Positions 13,437-24,570 are shown, numbered from the stretch's first letter. The stretch: 64,000 nt of DNA from Hypericum androsaemum (GCA_963995505.1 OZ023182.1:2929001-2993000), one strand, 5' to 3'. Numbers and translations are program-made. The notes: generated by a model from the letters alone, not told the origin.

Positions 13437-13662
13437 TAAATAAAATTGTAACAATAAATTATACATCAGATAATAGTTGCTAGGATACTGAAACAAATAG
13501 TTGTCAGCCAGGACAGATAGCAGTGGAAGGAAAACACATTAGGCCGAGGAGTTTCACTATTTCCAAGCATGGACGGTGAGCAATGTCCCAACCGTATGTT
13601 GTTGATGTTCCCATGTGTGGAGGAAATTGCTTCAATCATTGTAAGCCGGAACTTAAATTTAA

Positions 13663-13856
13663 GAGATAAAGATATTTAGGTACTATGTATTATTAAAAAT
13701 AGATATTTAAGACCTTAAATTTTAAACACCCCACAAAGAGACTGAGTTATTCAACAATACTGAGTTAATAACACAGGGTTTTTTTGGACATTTTTAAAAT
13801 TCAGGATCTTAAGTATCTATATCCTACAATACTGAGTACCCAAATATCTTTATCCC
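13663..13856. mobile_element. Palindromic MITE with 9-bp TSD
   Basis: The 194-bp element has inverted ends of roughly 70 bp starting GAGATAAAGATATTT and, from the right, GGGATAAAGATATTT. Exact 9-bp direct repeats TAAATTTAA flank it at 13654-13662 and 13857-13865. Size, palindromy and 9-bp duplication fit a Mutator-type MITE. Confidence 0.85.
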
Positions 13857-13865
13857 TAAATTTAA

Positions 13866-14632
13866 TGTCATATTGATTCGTAGGAAGACTTGCGACAATA
13901 TTTTAACTTTTATTTTGCCCAAAAGAAAATTTCCTGACAACTATTTGATGCCTTTTCAATATTTCCCACCAAAAAATGAGCTCCCATCCCAAATGTAAAA
14001 GAATATTATCAATAATCCACTTAGAAAATATATTATCAATAATAATTTTCTCTGCGGCTTGGTAAAGGAAAGAAGAACAGGAGGAAAATCAAAACACAAG
14101 CTGAAGCATCATCATGGACGCGACACGTGTACAATCACGCCAAACCTCAAGACCTCACACCTGCATAATAAGCTCACACACGATCCTCCTCCAGTTCGAG
14201 ATCTTCTATTATCCATCTCCTCTCCAGTTTCCAAACCCATTTCTCCTCCTCTCCCTCAAGCTTACGTCACCCAAATCAAATATAAACAACTCCCATAGAA
14301 AAACAGAATCGAAGTACACCAATCGCGTTCACGGTCAAACCCAAACACCCGGTAGGCGGATGTTTCTGGTCGTCGCCTAGCTCCCAGTTATATTTTCAGC
14401 TGAAAATTGGTCGCTTTCCCTATTATTTTACTTCCACTGACTAAATTTCCCCTCCCCGGTATTCCGGCTTCTAGAAAAAGCAATCCTCCAACACCGCCCG
14501 AGAAAAGCAAAACACAACCCAACCAACCCAAATCGATAAAGAGTAAACAATTAAATAAACTTGTTTATCTCTGGTATAAATAACTGCTTTCCTCGGTACA
14601 AGCAGCAGTTCCCAAGTCCAAGAGTCTTACCA
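13866..14632 (+). promoter_or_regulatory. Upstream region of the F-box/kelch gene
   Basis: This region leads into the F-box/kelch gene. It holds a TATA-like TATAAATA at 14575-14582 and another TATAAAC near 14281. If the downstream TATA box is used, transcription would start around 14605, just before the ATG chosen at 14633. The upstream in-frame ATG at 14561 would then lie outside the transcript. Open frames in 14059-14380 look spurious. Confidence 0.45.
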
Positions 14633-15721
14633 ATGTCTCCCCGGACCGATCGCGAGGAATCTGGGCCGTTGATCCCCGGGCTACCCTCTGACGTGGCGGA
14701 GCTCTGCCTCCTCCACCTTCCGTATCCGTACCATTCCCTAGTGCGCTCCGTTTCGTGCTCCTGGAACAGAGTCATCACGGACCCGGGATTCACCCTCGCC
14801 CGCAAAACGCTCTCGCTCTCGCTGCCGTACGTCTTCGTCCTCGGGTCCCACAGATCAACGGACAGGATCCAATGGCAGGCGCTGGACCCGCGGTCGGGCC
14901 GCTGGTTCGTCCTCCCGCCGATGCCTTGCCCCGGCCCGGTCTTCCCGGCGGGGTTCGCGTGCGCGTCGATGCCACGTGGCGGGAAGCTGTTCGTCCTCGG
15001 CGGGATGCGGTCGGATTCCCCGGCTCCCCTGGACGCCGCCCTGGTCTACGACACGTCGTCCAACCAGTGGTCGTCGCTGGCCCCGATGGCGAATCCCCGG
15101 TCGTTCTTCTCGGCGGGGTTTGTCGGGAGGAGAATCCTCGCCGTGGGCGGGACCGGCGACGGAGGAGCGGGGACCGATCCGATGGCGGACGCGGAGAGCT
15201 ACGACGTGGAAAGCGACACGTGGACCCCGGCCGCGAGCCTCCCCTCGGGGTTGGAGAAGTACGACTCCGCTGTGGTGGGCGGGAAGTTGTACCTAACGGA
15301 AGGGTGGGTGTGGCCGTTTTACTTCACGCCACGTGGCGCGGTGTACGACAGCGATCGGGACGCGTGGCGGGAGATGAGCGGTGCGATGAGGGAAGGGTGG
15401 ACGGGGCTCAGCGTGGTCCTGGAGGGGAACCTGTTCGTGATCCCGGAGCACGGGGACTGCCCGATGAAGGTGTACGTCCCTGATCTTGACACGTGGCAGC
15501 ACGTCCAAGGTGACCGGTTCCCGCGCGAGGGGATGCAGAGGCCCCTCTCGGTGAGTGGGGACGAGGGGACAGTGTACGTGGTCTCGTCGGGGTTAAACGT
15601 CGCCGTTGGGAGAGTGAGTAAGGTCGGAGAGTGGGAGTTTTCCGTTGACTGGGAGGTCGTCGTCGCCCCAAAGGCGTTTTCCGACTTTTCACCTTGTAAC
15701 TGTGAGGTCCTTTACGCCTAG
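14633..15721 (+). CDS. F-box/kelch-repeat protein
   Basis: The single-exon gene encodes 362 residues. Residues about 10-55 form an F-box (GLPSDVAELCLLHLPYPYHS, then a conserved VSCSWN), which in this family binds SKP1 of an SCF ubiquitin ligase. The rest contains kelch repeats, seen as the G-G pairs in LFVLGG and ILAVGG each followed by a YD...W segment (near residues 115-245), forming a beta-propeller that would bind a substrate. I chose the ATG at 14633 because its context (ACCAATGTC) is good and a TATA box lies between it and the upstream ATG at 14561. The coding region is far more GC-rich than its surroundings. It resembles the Arabidopsis At1g30090 type, from memory. Its substrate is not known. 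Confidence 0.9.
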   Translation: MSPRTDREESGPLIPGLPSDVAELCLLHLPYPYHSLVRSVSCSWNRVITDPGFTLARKTLSLSLPYVFVLGSHRSTDRIQWQALDPRSGRWFVLPPMPCPGPVFPAGFACASMPRGGKLFVLGGMRSDSPAPLDAALVYDTSSNQWSSLAPMANPRSFFSAGFVGRRILAVGGTGDGGAGTDPMADAESYDVESDTWTPAASLPSGLEKYDSAVVGGKLYLTEGWVWPFYFTPRGAVYDSDRDAWREMSGAMREGWTGLSVVLEGNLFVIPEHGDCPMKVYVPDLDTWQHVQGDRFPREGMQRPLSVSGDEGTVYVVSSGLNVAVGRVSKVGEWEFSVDWEVVVAPKAFSDFSPCNCEVLYA

Positions 15722-16227
15722 TGATTTTCGGGGGAAGGTGTAAATTAGTGTAATTTAATAATTCATAAATTATTGTATAATATCGGCGTGATCTTGGAAT
15801 TGGATTAATACAGTGTACCAATTTAATATTTAAAATGACTTCGTATTAGACTAATTTAATTTTCAGCCGTTTTTAAAAAGCCTTGGCCAACTCATCTGAG
15901 TTCGGGGTTGTCAGGCAATTCAAATTCTTTGTATGTGATACAATTCGCATAATTGAGAGTGATCACTTTTAGCAGTTGTCTAAAATGACAGCTGGAGTGC
16001 GCGTTCATATTGGCAATGATTGATGTATTTCTTGTCAATGTCACTATTAATATTATGCGATTGGGCGTAGTGACGCTGACATTCAGTGATTTGGATTGAA
16101 AATGAGCTGCGGCGTTAGGCATCTCATGATGTCGTCCGGTTAATTTTTCCAATTTTTTATTCCCCAAAAAAATCATTTTATCACTTATTTATTATTAGAG
16201 AGTTTTTTTATAGATTTAATTATGAGA
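15722..16227. other. 3' flank and intergenic sequence
   Basis: Contains the 3' untranslated region of the F-box/kelch gene, then unassigned sequence. A minus-strand open frame at 15892-16176 has no recognisable features. Confidence 0.5.
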
Positions 16228-16230
16228 TTA

Positions 16231-16832
16231 CCACATTGGTGAGCAGATCTAATCTGTTCACCCAATAAATAATTAATTTCTCTCACATCAAATTACTATT
16301 CAATTCAATTCAATTTTTTACCATCTTTATTGATGATCTCATTCAATCCGCTCACTAAATAAATAATTAATTTCTCTCTCATCTACATATTATTTATAAT
16401 TTAATTTATGTTTACATATAAATTAGTAAATGACAATAAATATATAAAATTATGTGTTATGGGATATTATATAATGAGAAAGGAGAGAAGTTTAGATTGT
16501 GTATCAAAATATGTCAATATTTGGCTCTATTTATAGAGAATTAAAAAATAATATTTTTTATTTTTTTATTTTTATCAAAAGATAATATTAATTATGATAA
16601 CTAAACAAATAATATCCACTAGTATCTATTTCAATGAATTATATTGTGCCACGTGTCATTATGATTGAATTAAGAAAAAAAAGGCTCGCGAGCAACGCTC
16701 GGCCACCCGATCCGCTCAACTGAAATCCCACCCTTTTCTATTTTTTTTTAATGACACGTGGCACAATATAATCCCACCCTTTTCCAATTTAACATTATGC
16801 TTTTGCTCTTGTGGTGATCGCTGTGGGTAGCC
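16231..16832 (-). mobile_element. Non-autonomous PIF/Harbinger-like element, reverse orientation
   Basis: TTA trinucleotides flank this segment (16228-16230 and 16833-16835). Its right end, read on the minus strand, begins GGCTACCCACAGCG and continues through a leader with a CTATAAATAGAG box (about 16525-16540) that matches the 5' region of the neighbouring Harbinger element on the plus strand. It has no transposase coding sequence. Its left end carries two tandem copies of a CAATAAATAATTAATTTCTCTC-like subterminal block. It therefore looks like a deletion derivative lying head to head with the next element. Confidence 0.6.
16638..16772. repeat. 23-bp inverted repeat inside the small Harbinger element
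   Basis: ATTATATTGTGCCACGTGTC at about 16638 is mirrored as its reverse complement at about 16750-16772. It could be the footprint of a small nested palindromic element. The ACGTG core also looks like a G-box, though function is not shown. Confidence 0.6.
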
Positions 16833-17110
16833 TTAGACCACCCGCAGCAACATGCAAAAGCTCGCACAAGTGGTTATTTAATTATAAAAAATAAACAAAT
16901 AAAAGAGAAAAGGGGAGGAGCGGCCGAGCAGCATCACTCGCCCGATCGCAGCTCGCGATCCTTTTTTTTCTCTTTACTTATTTATCTATTTAGTTCTACT
17001 CGGAATAATGTTATTCGTTAAAAATAGATTTTTTTGGATAAAATTTTCATGGTTATCTAAACTCACCTTATCTTTAGCAAAACTAAAAAAATTTATTTTT
17101 TTCAAATCTC

Positions 17111-17118
17111 TATAAATA
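17111..17118 (+). promoter_or_regulatory. TATA box of the Harbinger transposase
   Basis: TATAAATA sits about 100 bp upstream of the transposase ATG at 17218. The same box is found in inverse orientation in the neighbouring non-autonomous copy, so it is a conserved part of this family's 5' region. Confidence 0.6.
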
Positions 17119-17217
17119 GAGTCCAATGTTAATATATTTTCATACACCATCTAAAATTCTCTCTTCTTTCACTACATAATCTCTTCTTTTAAATTTTTTC
17201 TGTATTATTTTTCTATT

Positions 17218-18691
17218 ATGGATCCAAATGATCCTAATTTCCCAAATTATAATCCTTTCGGATCTTATAATCCTTCAGCTTATTAAAATTATGGAGAGTA
17301 TCCAGACTCTCCACCTTTTTATAGCTCTCAATTATCGCCAAATCTCTCCCAAATTTTATTTTTCCAACACCAACCCCCACAAAATATTCCACGACATTTG
17401 TCCTTCGATGGGTCTAGCGAGAAAAAAACTAAAAAGCCTGCACCAAGTTGTTGGTCCTTTGACAAATTGATCACTTACTCGAGAATGAGTTCGTAGTCAA
17501 TCCTAGTCTGATCCAGGGAGTTCCACCACCTCCAAGGCGAAGGCGATATGTCAATAGGGAACGAAGAGTTGGTGAGGAGCGCTTGATGAATGACTATTTT
17601 GTCAACATGCCAACGTATTCACTTGAGGTCTTCCGGATGAGGTTTCGCATGCAACGACCATTATTCCTTCGTATTGTGGAGGCGGTTAGTGCCAATGACC
17701 AACATTATTAACAAAGAATAAATGCTGCGGGTATCCTTGGTCTGACAGCCATACAAAAATGTACTGGAGCTATGAGGGTATTAGCTTATGGGACATCAAC
17801 CGATGTCGTTAATGAATACCTGAGAACGGGTGCATCTACAACACGGGAAGCTCTTATGAAGTTTATAGAAGGTGTAATTTTCTGCTTCGGGAATGAGTAC
17901 CTGAGAAGGCCCAATGCACATGATTTGGCAAGACTTCTCTACGTTGGGGAACAACGTGGATTCCCGGGCATGATAGGTAGTATTGACTGTATGCACTGGG
18001 AATGGAAAAATTGTCCTAATGCATGGGCTAGGCAATATGCATCAAGAAGCGGAAAGCCTACAATTATTCTAGAAGCAGTTGCATCATATGACTTATGGAT
18101 ATGGCATGCTTTCTTTGAAACACCAGGCACTCTCAATGATATTAATGTACTGCACCGATCTCCTATTTTTAGTGATGTCTTGGAAGGCCGAGCACCAAAA
18201 GTGAGTTACGTCGTCAACGGTCGACAAAATGATATGGCATATTATCTCACTGATGGGATATATCCTATATGGATTGTATTTATCAAGTCAATTACATCTC
18301 CTTCAACCCTAAAATACAAGTTATTCACTCAACATCAAGAGGCTGCTAGAAAAGATGTGGAGCGAGCATTTGGAGTTCTACAGGCTCGTTTTGCATTCAT
18401 TCGACGTCCATGTTTTCTTTGGGACAAGGAGTTAATGGGAAGAATTATGAAGGCTTGCATCATATTGCACAATATGATAGTCGAGGACGAACGAGACACA
18501 TATCTCCGTTATCATGATCCGGCCGAAATGATGAGGACAATGAAGAACCTTTTCAGTTCTCTACTGAACGCATCAGAAATCTATCCACCTATATGACTGC
18601 TAGGGAACAACTTCGCAATAGAGAAGCTCATAACGCTCTGAAAAGTGATTTAATTGAGCATATTTGGAAAAAGTTTAGAAACGATAATTAA
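17218..18691 (+). pseudogene. PIF/Harbinger DDE transposase (DDE_Tnp_4 nuclease), broken
   Basis: The reading starts with MDPNDPNFPNYNPFGSYNPS at 17218 and meets a stop near 17284. The frame is disturbed again near 17490, a stop lies near 17709, the longest open part is 17772-18596, and a frameshift near 18530 is needed to reach the natural stop at 18689-18691. The nuclease core is recognisable: first Asp in GSIDCMHW, second in LNDINVLHRS, and Glu in KDVERAFGVLQARF. The family cuts and reinserts DNA at TTA/TAA sites, usually with a separate Myb-like ORF1 protein, which is not present here. It cannot produce active enzyme. Confidence 0.9.
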
Positions 18692-18878
18692 TTATGTAAT
18701 TTGAAATTTCTGTATTTATAATTTGAAATTTTTGTATTCGTAATTTATTATTTCTGACTTCTATTTATACCTAGAGTATTTCTATCTAATTTAGTATTCC
18801 TAAAAATGATAGTAGATAATATGTGGATGAACGAGAAATTAATTATTTATTCTATGAACTGGATTGCTGCTGTGGGTA

Positions 18879-19165
18879 TGTGGAAAAGCTAGCTAATCGA
18901 AGTAGAAAAGAAAGAAAATGAAGGTACAGCTATGGCTGGAAGTACGAAGGAAGAAGAGAGAAAAATGGACGGTTATTTGGTTATTGGAATTGGGAAAAAT
19001 ATCAATTGTATTATTAGATGAAGTGTCATTTACAGAATAGTTCTGGGCTATTTATATTAAGTTACATGTGGCCACAGGTGGAAGCTTCTCGACCTCAGCG
19101 CATCTCCACATCATCTCCTAGGACCACGTCAGCAGTATCATCTGTGCCCTTCTCTCCATTTAACA
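18879..19165 (-). repeat. 3' LTR of the copia element
   Basis: 287 bp with TG...CA ends. It is next to the purine-rich tract on the minus strand and next to GGGTA on the outside. The end of the pol frame runs into this LTR. Confidence 0.93.
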
Positions 19166-19181
19166 CCCTCCCACAAGTTAG
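19166..19181 (-). other. Polypurine tract
   Basis: Minus strand TTGTGGGAGGG ends exactly at the 3' LTR, the position where plus-strand DNA synthesis is primed in LTR elements. Confidence 0.75.
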
Positions 19182-22100
19182 AGTATGTATGTTCAACATA
19201 CCTAACTTGGAGACTAGAAACTCATGGCGTCTGCAAGAAACGCCCTTCGTGAGTAGATCGGCAACCTGAAGATCAGTGCTGACATGAAACAATTTGAGGA
19301 GTCCTTGTTAGATCTTTTCTCGCACTAAATGACAATCGATCTCAATGTGCTTAGTGCGCTCGTAAAAAACTGGATTCTCGGTAATATAAATGGCCGACTT
19401 GTTATCACAATAAACCAATAAAGGATCATCATGAGGCACATGCAAATCAGCCAATAGGTAGTGCAACCATTATAATTCAGATGTCAAAGAAGCCAAAGCG
19501 CGATATTCAGCTTCGGATGAAGAACGAGAAACAGTAGGTTGCTTCTTAGACTTCCAACTGATCAACGAGTCTCCCAAGAACACAACATAACCAGTGATGG
19601 ATCTCCTAGAATCATAATAATCTGCCCAATCACTATCACTAAACCCCTTTAGTTGAAGAGCTCCAATATCACTAAACCCCTTTAGTTGAAAAGCTACAGA
19701 TTGAGCAGAAAAGAAAAAGCCTACGCCAGGAGTCCCCTTCAAATAGCGCAACACCCTGTATGCTACACGCATATGATTATGTGTGGGTCTGCAACAAAAC
19801 TGGCTAAGTTGTTGTACTGCAAAACTAATATCAGGTCTAGTGTTTGCCAAATACAACAGCTTTCCAACCAATTTGCGATAAGAAGACGAAGTGACAAGTT
19901 GATCTGGTGTGAAGTCACATTCGTCTGCAAAAGTTGCAGAGCCTGCTGCAACTGCAGAGTCTGCTAAAATGGCAACATCTGCTGAATCTAATAGGCGCAG
20001 CTGGTCTGTAGTTGGTGGAGGTAATTCTTGTATATCAAAATCCTCACAGTCCCAATCGGTAGGAAGCTCAAAAATTTTATCATCTAACAGCGGGCTATCA
20101 TGTGCAGACAACTGATGACCTGCTGCAATTGGTGTAGTAACAGGTCTGCATCCCAGAAAACCTGTCTCTTTTAAGAGCTCTAATGTGTACTTTCTCTGAC
20201 ATAAATGTAAACTCGTGTCCCTTCTAGCAACCTCTAGTCCCAGAAAATACTTTAATGTACCCAAATCCTTCAGCTTCAAATGACCACTCAAAGTTTGTTG
20301 AATTACTGCAATTGCTTCAAATGTCTCTCCTGTCAAAACTATATAATCCACATACACTAAGAGGGCAACAAAAATACCTCCAAAGTTGACCATAGTGAAG
20401 AGAGAGTAATCACTTAAAGATTGCTTGAATCCCATAGATAACAAAAGAGATGTCAACTTGGCAAACCATTGCCTACTGGCTTGTTTAAGGCCATACAAAG
20501 ATTTCTGGAGAAGATAAACCTTAGGGAGTTTTCTGGCAAAGGATATGTGTTGGTGTTCTATTTATCAAATAAGCAGCATGTAAGACTGCTTCACTCCAAA
20601 AAATAATAGGTAAATGGGCATGAAATAATAAGGATCTGGCTATGTTGAGTATATGTTGGTGTTTACGTTCTACCCTCCCATTTTGTTGGGGTGTCATAAC
20701 ACACGAAGTCTCGTGGATGATCCAAGAACTAGAGAAATAATCTGACATCAAGAACTCATTGCCACCATCAGTTCGGATCACTTTAATTGTCTTTCCAAAC
20801 TGAGTTTGAACCATACAACAGAAATCGACAATGTATTTGCGTACTTCTGCCTTGTTATGTAGCAGATAAATCCATAAAGCACGAGAGTGATCATCCACAA
20901 TGGTAAAAAAATATTCATAACCATCATAATAGGGAACTCGATTCTTTCCCCAAATATCCATGTGAACCATATCAAAAAGTGCGGCTGCTCTAGAGTCACT
21001 AAGTGGAAAAATGAGACATTTTTGTTTAGCTAGATTGCAAGGTTCACAATGTGTCACAGCATCAAGGCTAATACGAGGTTCAAGTTGCTTAAAGAAAGGT
21101 AGTTTATGAGAAGGTACATGACCTAGGCGACAATGCCATAGATCGACATGCTTGGAGGTAAAGTTGATGGTAGGTGGAGAGGTTGCTCCTTGTTCTAGCT
21201 GCAGAAAGTAGAGACCACCCCATTCCTCAGCCGTGCCAATCACCTTCGAATGGATAAGGTCCTGAATTTGACAAGAATACTTAGTAAAAGACACAGAACA
21301 GGGAGTGTGAGTGAGTAGTTTTGAAAGGGAAAGGAGATTAAAGTGAAAACCAGGCACGAAGAGGACATGGGAAAGAATTAGATCACCTAATTGAACATCA
21401 CCAGCATGGGTAACTGGTATCCGTTGCCCATTTGGGAGGTACATGATTTGTAGCACCTGAATCAACAAGCCAACTGGACTTGGACAAGATAACACTAGCT
21501 AAAAGAGTAATGGAAGATGAATTACCAGACATATTGGAAGGAGGAGGAATGGAAGCAGGTGGAGGATATGATGAAAGGCTAGAGGATGTATAAAATGATG
21601 AAATACCAGGAGTAGCTTGTTGGACCAAGCCCATGACATTAGAATACTGCTCAGTAGTTAAATTCAGCTTGGACAACGCATAAGAGAGATCTAGAACTTT
21701 AGGTGGTGTAGGCACAGAGACCATCTGATTAGGCATACCAGGCGTGAAATTAGTAGGACCATAACCATATTGAGAGTGCACAAGTTCACCACCTGAGTTT
21801 TCAGGCCACATCAGTGAGCTTCCAACTTGATTAACTGAACTAAAATTTGTACTTGGAGGGCGAGACATGACTGAATTAACAGAATTGAAGTTCCGGGGTC
21901 TATATCCTGATGGATATCCATGCTTCTTGAAGCATTTATCAACAATATGACCCAATCCACCACAAAAAGTACATTGAGGTTTCTTGTTTTCATTCCAACT
22001 ATTCCCAGACCATGGCCTCTTTGCAGGTTGAGAACCATATGCTGCCATAACAAGACTCGGATTGCCAGATTGAGTCATGGAGTATTGTGACCCAGCAGTG

Positions 22101-22831
22101 TGAGCCATGACAGGATGCATCAACTGCATCTCATGTTCTCCAGCAAGAGATAAAACACGATTGATAGACGGAAGTGGATCTAACATCAAAATCTGAGTTC
22201 TCAAACCATTATAACTATCATTCAAACCTCTCAAGAACCTCATGACATGATCCCCTTCTAAGTATGCTCGCATAGCTATAGCGACCAAACATTTATCACC
22301 ACACAAACCCCCATTCACTTCATCAACACATTTGCAACTGGGAACTGAACGCAACTGTAATAATTGATCCCAAAGAATCTGAAAATGTGTGTAATAGTCA
22401 TTCACACTTAACGCACCTTGTCTCAGATTATAAATCTGCTCCTAGAGAGAAGCAATTTGCATCGATTCACCCCGGCCAAATCGATCCTTCAGATTCTTCC
22501 AAAGAGCTGTTGCAAATTCATACCAGAGGATGCTTTGCAAAATTGCTAGTTCAACTGACCTGCAAATCCAGCTAATAACCATCGTATTGCAGCGATCCCA
22601 ACTGGTATACTTCGGATCTTCAACGGGAGGCCTCGGAATCGAGCCATCGATAAACCCTAACTTGTTCTTCGAGCGAAGAGCAAGTGGAACCGAACGACTC
22701 CAGGAGTGGTAATTGGTGCTATTCAGGAGCGGAGTGACTAGGACCAACGCCGGCGACTCATTCGCAGCAAGGAACAGAGGATCGGACTCACTTAGTACGG
22801 TAGGAGTAGGTACTACACCGGAACCGGCCAT
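19166..22831 (-). pseudogene. Ty1/copia gag-pol, broken and internally deleted
   Basis: Gag begins at an ATG at 22829-22831 and has a stop near 22441. It continues in 21398-22405 with a CCHC knuckle (CTFCGGLGHIVDKC) and the protease motif WLVDSGATNHV. Integrase lies at 20521-21495 with its D, D and E residues recognisable (HMDIWG, RTDGGNEF, RVERKH). The reading then jumps near 20500-20520 directly to the YGLKQASRQW segment in the middle of reverse transcriptase, so integrase's C-terminal tail and RT's N-terminal half are lost. The catalytic YVDD box is YVDY at about residue 49 of the 19470-20498 frame. RNase H follows, with stops near 19470 and 19310. Confidence 0.9.
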
Positions 22832-22900
22832 TGAAGCTTGAAGAACTTGTAAATCAACGAAAAATTCCTTCAAGTACTTGAGATTATAGCTCAAATCACA

Positions 22901-22919
22901 CTGAGTAGCTCTGATACCA
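22901..22919 (-). other. Primer binding site (tRNA-iMet)
   Basis: The minus strand reads TGGTATCAGAGCTACTCAG directly after the LTR. The first 12 bases are the standard plant initiator tRNA-Met complement. Confidence 0.9.
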
Positions 22920-23206
22920 TGTGAAAAAGCTAGCTAATCGAAGTAGAAAAGAAATAACATGAAGGTACAACTATGGCGGGAAGTACGAAGGAAGAAGAGG
23001 AAAAAAGGGACAGTTATTTGGTTCTTGGAATTGGAAAAAATATCAATTATATTATTAGATAAAGTGTCATTTACAGAATAGTTCCGGGCTATTTATATTA
23101 AGTTACATGTGGCCACAGGTGGAAGCTTCTCGACCTCAGCGCATCTCCACATCATCTTCTGGGACCACGTCAGCAGTATCATCTGTGCCCTTCTCTCCAT
23201 TTAACA
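22920..23206 (-). repeat. 5' LTR of the copia element
   Basis: 287 bp, alignable with 18879-19165 along its whole length. The inner end touches the primer binding site directly. Confidence 0.93.
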
Positions 23207-23311
23207 GGGTAGGAAAATATGTAATTGGATTGAATTGGATATAGATGAGAGAAAAATTAATTGTTTATTCCGTAAATTGGATTTGGTGGATTGCTGTTGT
23301 GAGTAGTGTTA

Positions 23312-23916
23312 CGAAGTTGGGTTGGGATGAGCAATTTGTCCGTTAAATTATTTGGGAGAAAGAAGAATCGGGGAGCATAACAAAGACAACGAGGGAGTAA
23401 ATTGGACCGAGGTCCACTCACATCGAATTCGTCCCAGATAAAACTTTTGGGCTTACTATTCTGTCTGTCCCCTGGGCCTTATACCTGAACCATAAAACAT
23501 ATATGGTTGTTTTCGGAAATTTGTTATTCTTAGAATCAGAGTATTATCGAAATAAAATTAGGAGGTGAACTTGGATTATGATATTCTTATTCTTATCATT
23601 TGGAGATTATCGATTATAAGAGTTGGTTAAGAATTAGATGAACTTGGATTCCCCAGCTTCCATCTCAAGCTATGTCTCTGGAAACCTACAGACACCTCCC
23701 CTCTCTACTCTATATATCATAGCATAATTTATACCTTTCTGGCCAAAATAAATCGCAAGAAAACAGAAGAAAAGGAATCGAAGCCGGAAGAGAGAGGAGA
23801 AAAACCAAGAATGTGAGTGGATAGTAGTGCAAGTCATGGACGAAGAAGAGAGCAAGCGGAGCTTCTCTTTCTTGCCCAAGTGTTCACAAAAGTGCTCAGG
23901 GGAATTGGTCTCCGCT
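23312..23916. other. Intergenic with a promoter-like stretch
   Basis: A TATATAT box at about 23711-23717 and a purine-rich leader at 23755-23835 precede the short frame described next. Nothing else is recognisable. Confidence 0.4.
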
Positions 23917-23922
23917 AATTAG
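23836..23922 (+). CDS. Possible 28-residue open frame, perhaps a truncated first exon
   Basis: ATG at 23836 opens a 28-codon frame that begins MDEEESKRSFSFLPKC and has two CX3C-like cysteines. A TATA-like box lies about 120 bp upstream. The frame stops at 23920-23922, just inside a hairpin element starting at 23917, so it could be the stub of a gene cut by that insertion and the LINE after it. I recognise no family, and chance is a fair alternative. Confidence 0.2.
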   Translation: MDEEESKRSFSFLPKCSQKCSGELVSAN

Positions 23923-23990
23923 GCAACAAACAATCCCACAAAATTATTTATAAAATTTTTTTTTTGCGGGATTGTTTGTCGCCTAATTAA
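23917..23990. repeat. Short hairpin element
   Basis: Arms of about 28 bp (TAATTAGGCAACAAACAATC on the left and its near-perfect reverse complement on the right) surround an A/T-rich loop. It is probably a small MITE or the end of one. Confidence 0.65.
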
Positions 23991-24002
23991 TTGCTGCACA
24001 TG

Positions 24003-24570
24003 GCAAACGGAGCTGCTCATGGCTTGGCTAAGTTCGTGTTGGACTCGGGTGCGAGGTGCTTGGATTTCGTGAATGCTCCAAATTTTTTGGCGGAAGTACT
24101 TGGTCGTGATATTTTTCGGGTTGGGGTTGGATAGTGGGATGGGTATGGGCGAGTTTTCAGTTTCTACTCTTGCAAGGGAGGGGTGTATAGGGGTTAGTGT
24201 GTATTGCTCATTATCTCGCAGTGTTATCACTAGTGTGTGATTTTCCCTACACCGGGTTTTTCCGTGAGGACGGTTTTTACCGGTGTAGGTTTTACCGAGG
24301 CCGGCGGCTGCAACCTAGTACTTGTACTGGGGGAGCTTTATACATTGAAGGGATGATGTTCATAGAAATGTGTTCACGTTCTGTGTTTGTGAACAGGGTG
24401 AAATATCGATTTTTAGATTTCAGAGGTTTGGAGGGTAAAATAGATTCGATCAAGCTATCTTAGACTTAGTAAGTGAGAGTTAATTTATGACCTGATGTTG
24501 ACATATGCTGTGGTTTTGTACTACGTTTTGTTCATGATTAATGCAGAGAATTATTTATCCCTCAAAAAAA
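24003..24570 (+). mobile_element. 5'-truncated LINE, 17-bp TSD
   Basis: Flanking copies of ATTAATTGCTGCACATG (23986-24002) and ATTAATTACTGCACATG (24571-24587) differ at one base. An A run precedes the right copy. The first 100 bases on the plus strand read as the end of a LINE RNase H domain (NGAAHGLAKFVL-like, ending FLAEVLGRD), then 3' untranslated sequence. Part of that 3' region resembles 52447-52912. Confidence 0.85.

Larger units (their letters stand above)
18879..23206 (-). mobile_element. Complete Ty1/copia LTR retrotransposon with internal deletion
   Basis: Two 287-bp LTRs (18879-19165 and 22920-23206) enclose a copia-order gag-pol region on the minus strand. The 5-bp duplication GGGTA at 18874-18878 and 23207-23211 shows the exact insertion. 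By eye the LTRs differ at about 16 positions (roughly 5.6%), so the insertion is not recent. At 4.3 kb it is shorter than usual, because sequence between integrase and the middle of reverse transcriptase is missing. Confidence 0.95.
16836..23308 (+). mobile_element. PIF/Harbinger DNA transposon interrupted by a copia element
   Basis: The left end starts GACCACCCGCAGCAAC after TTA (16833-16835); the right end finishes GATTGCTGTTGTGAGTAGTG before TTA (23309-23311). TTA is the usual Harbinger target duplication. Inside is a broken DDE transposase (17218-18691). A second copy of the right terminal block, ending GATTGCTGCTGTGGGTA, lies at about 18825-18878, so the 3' end is tandemly duplicated. 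The copia element at 18879-23206 sits between these copies. Without it the Harbinger element is about 2.1 kb. Confidence 0.7.

Noticed and set aside
14755..15821. Other frames across the F-box/kelch gene
   Set aside because: GC-rich coding sequence gives long open shadows on both strands; none has a recognisable domain.
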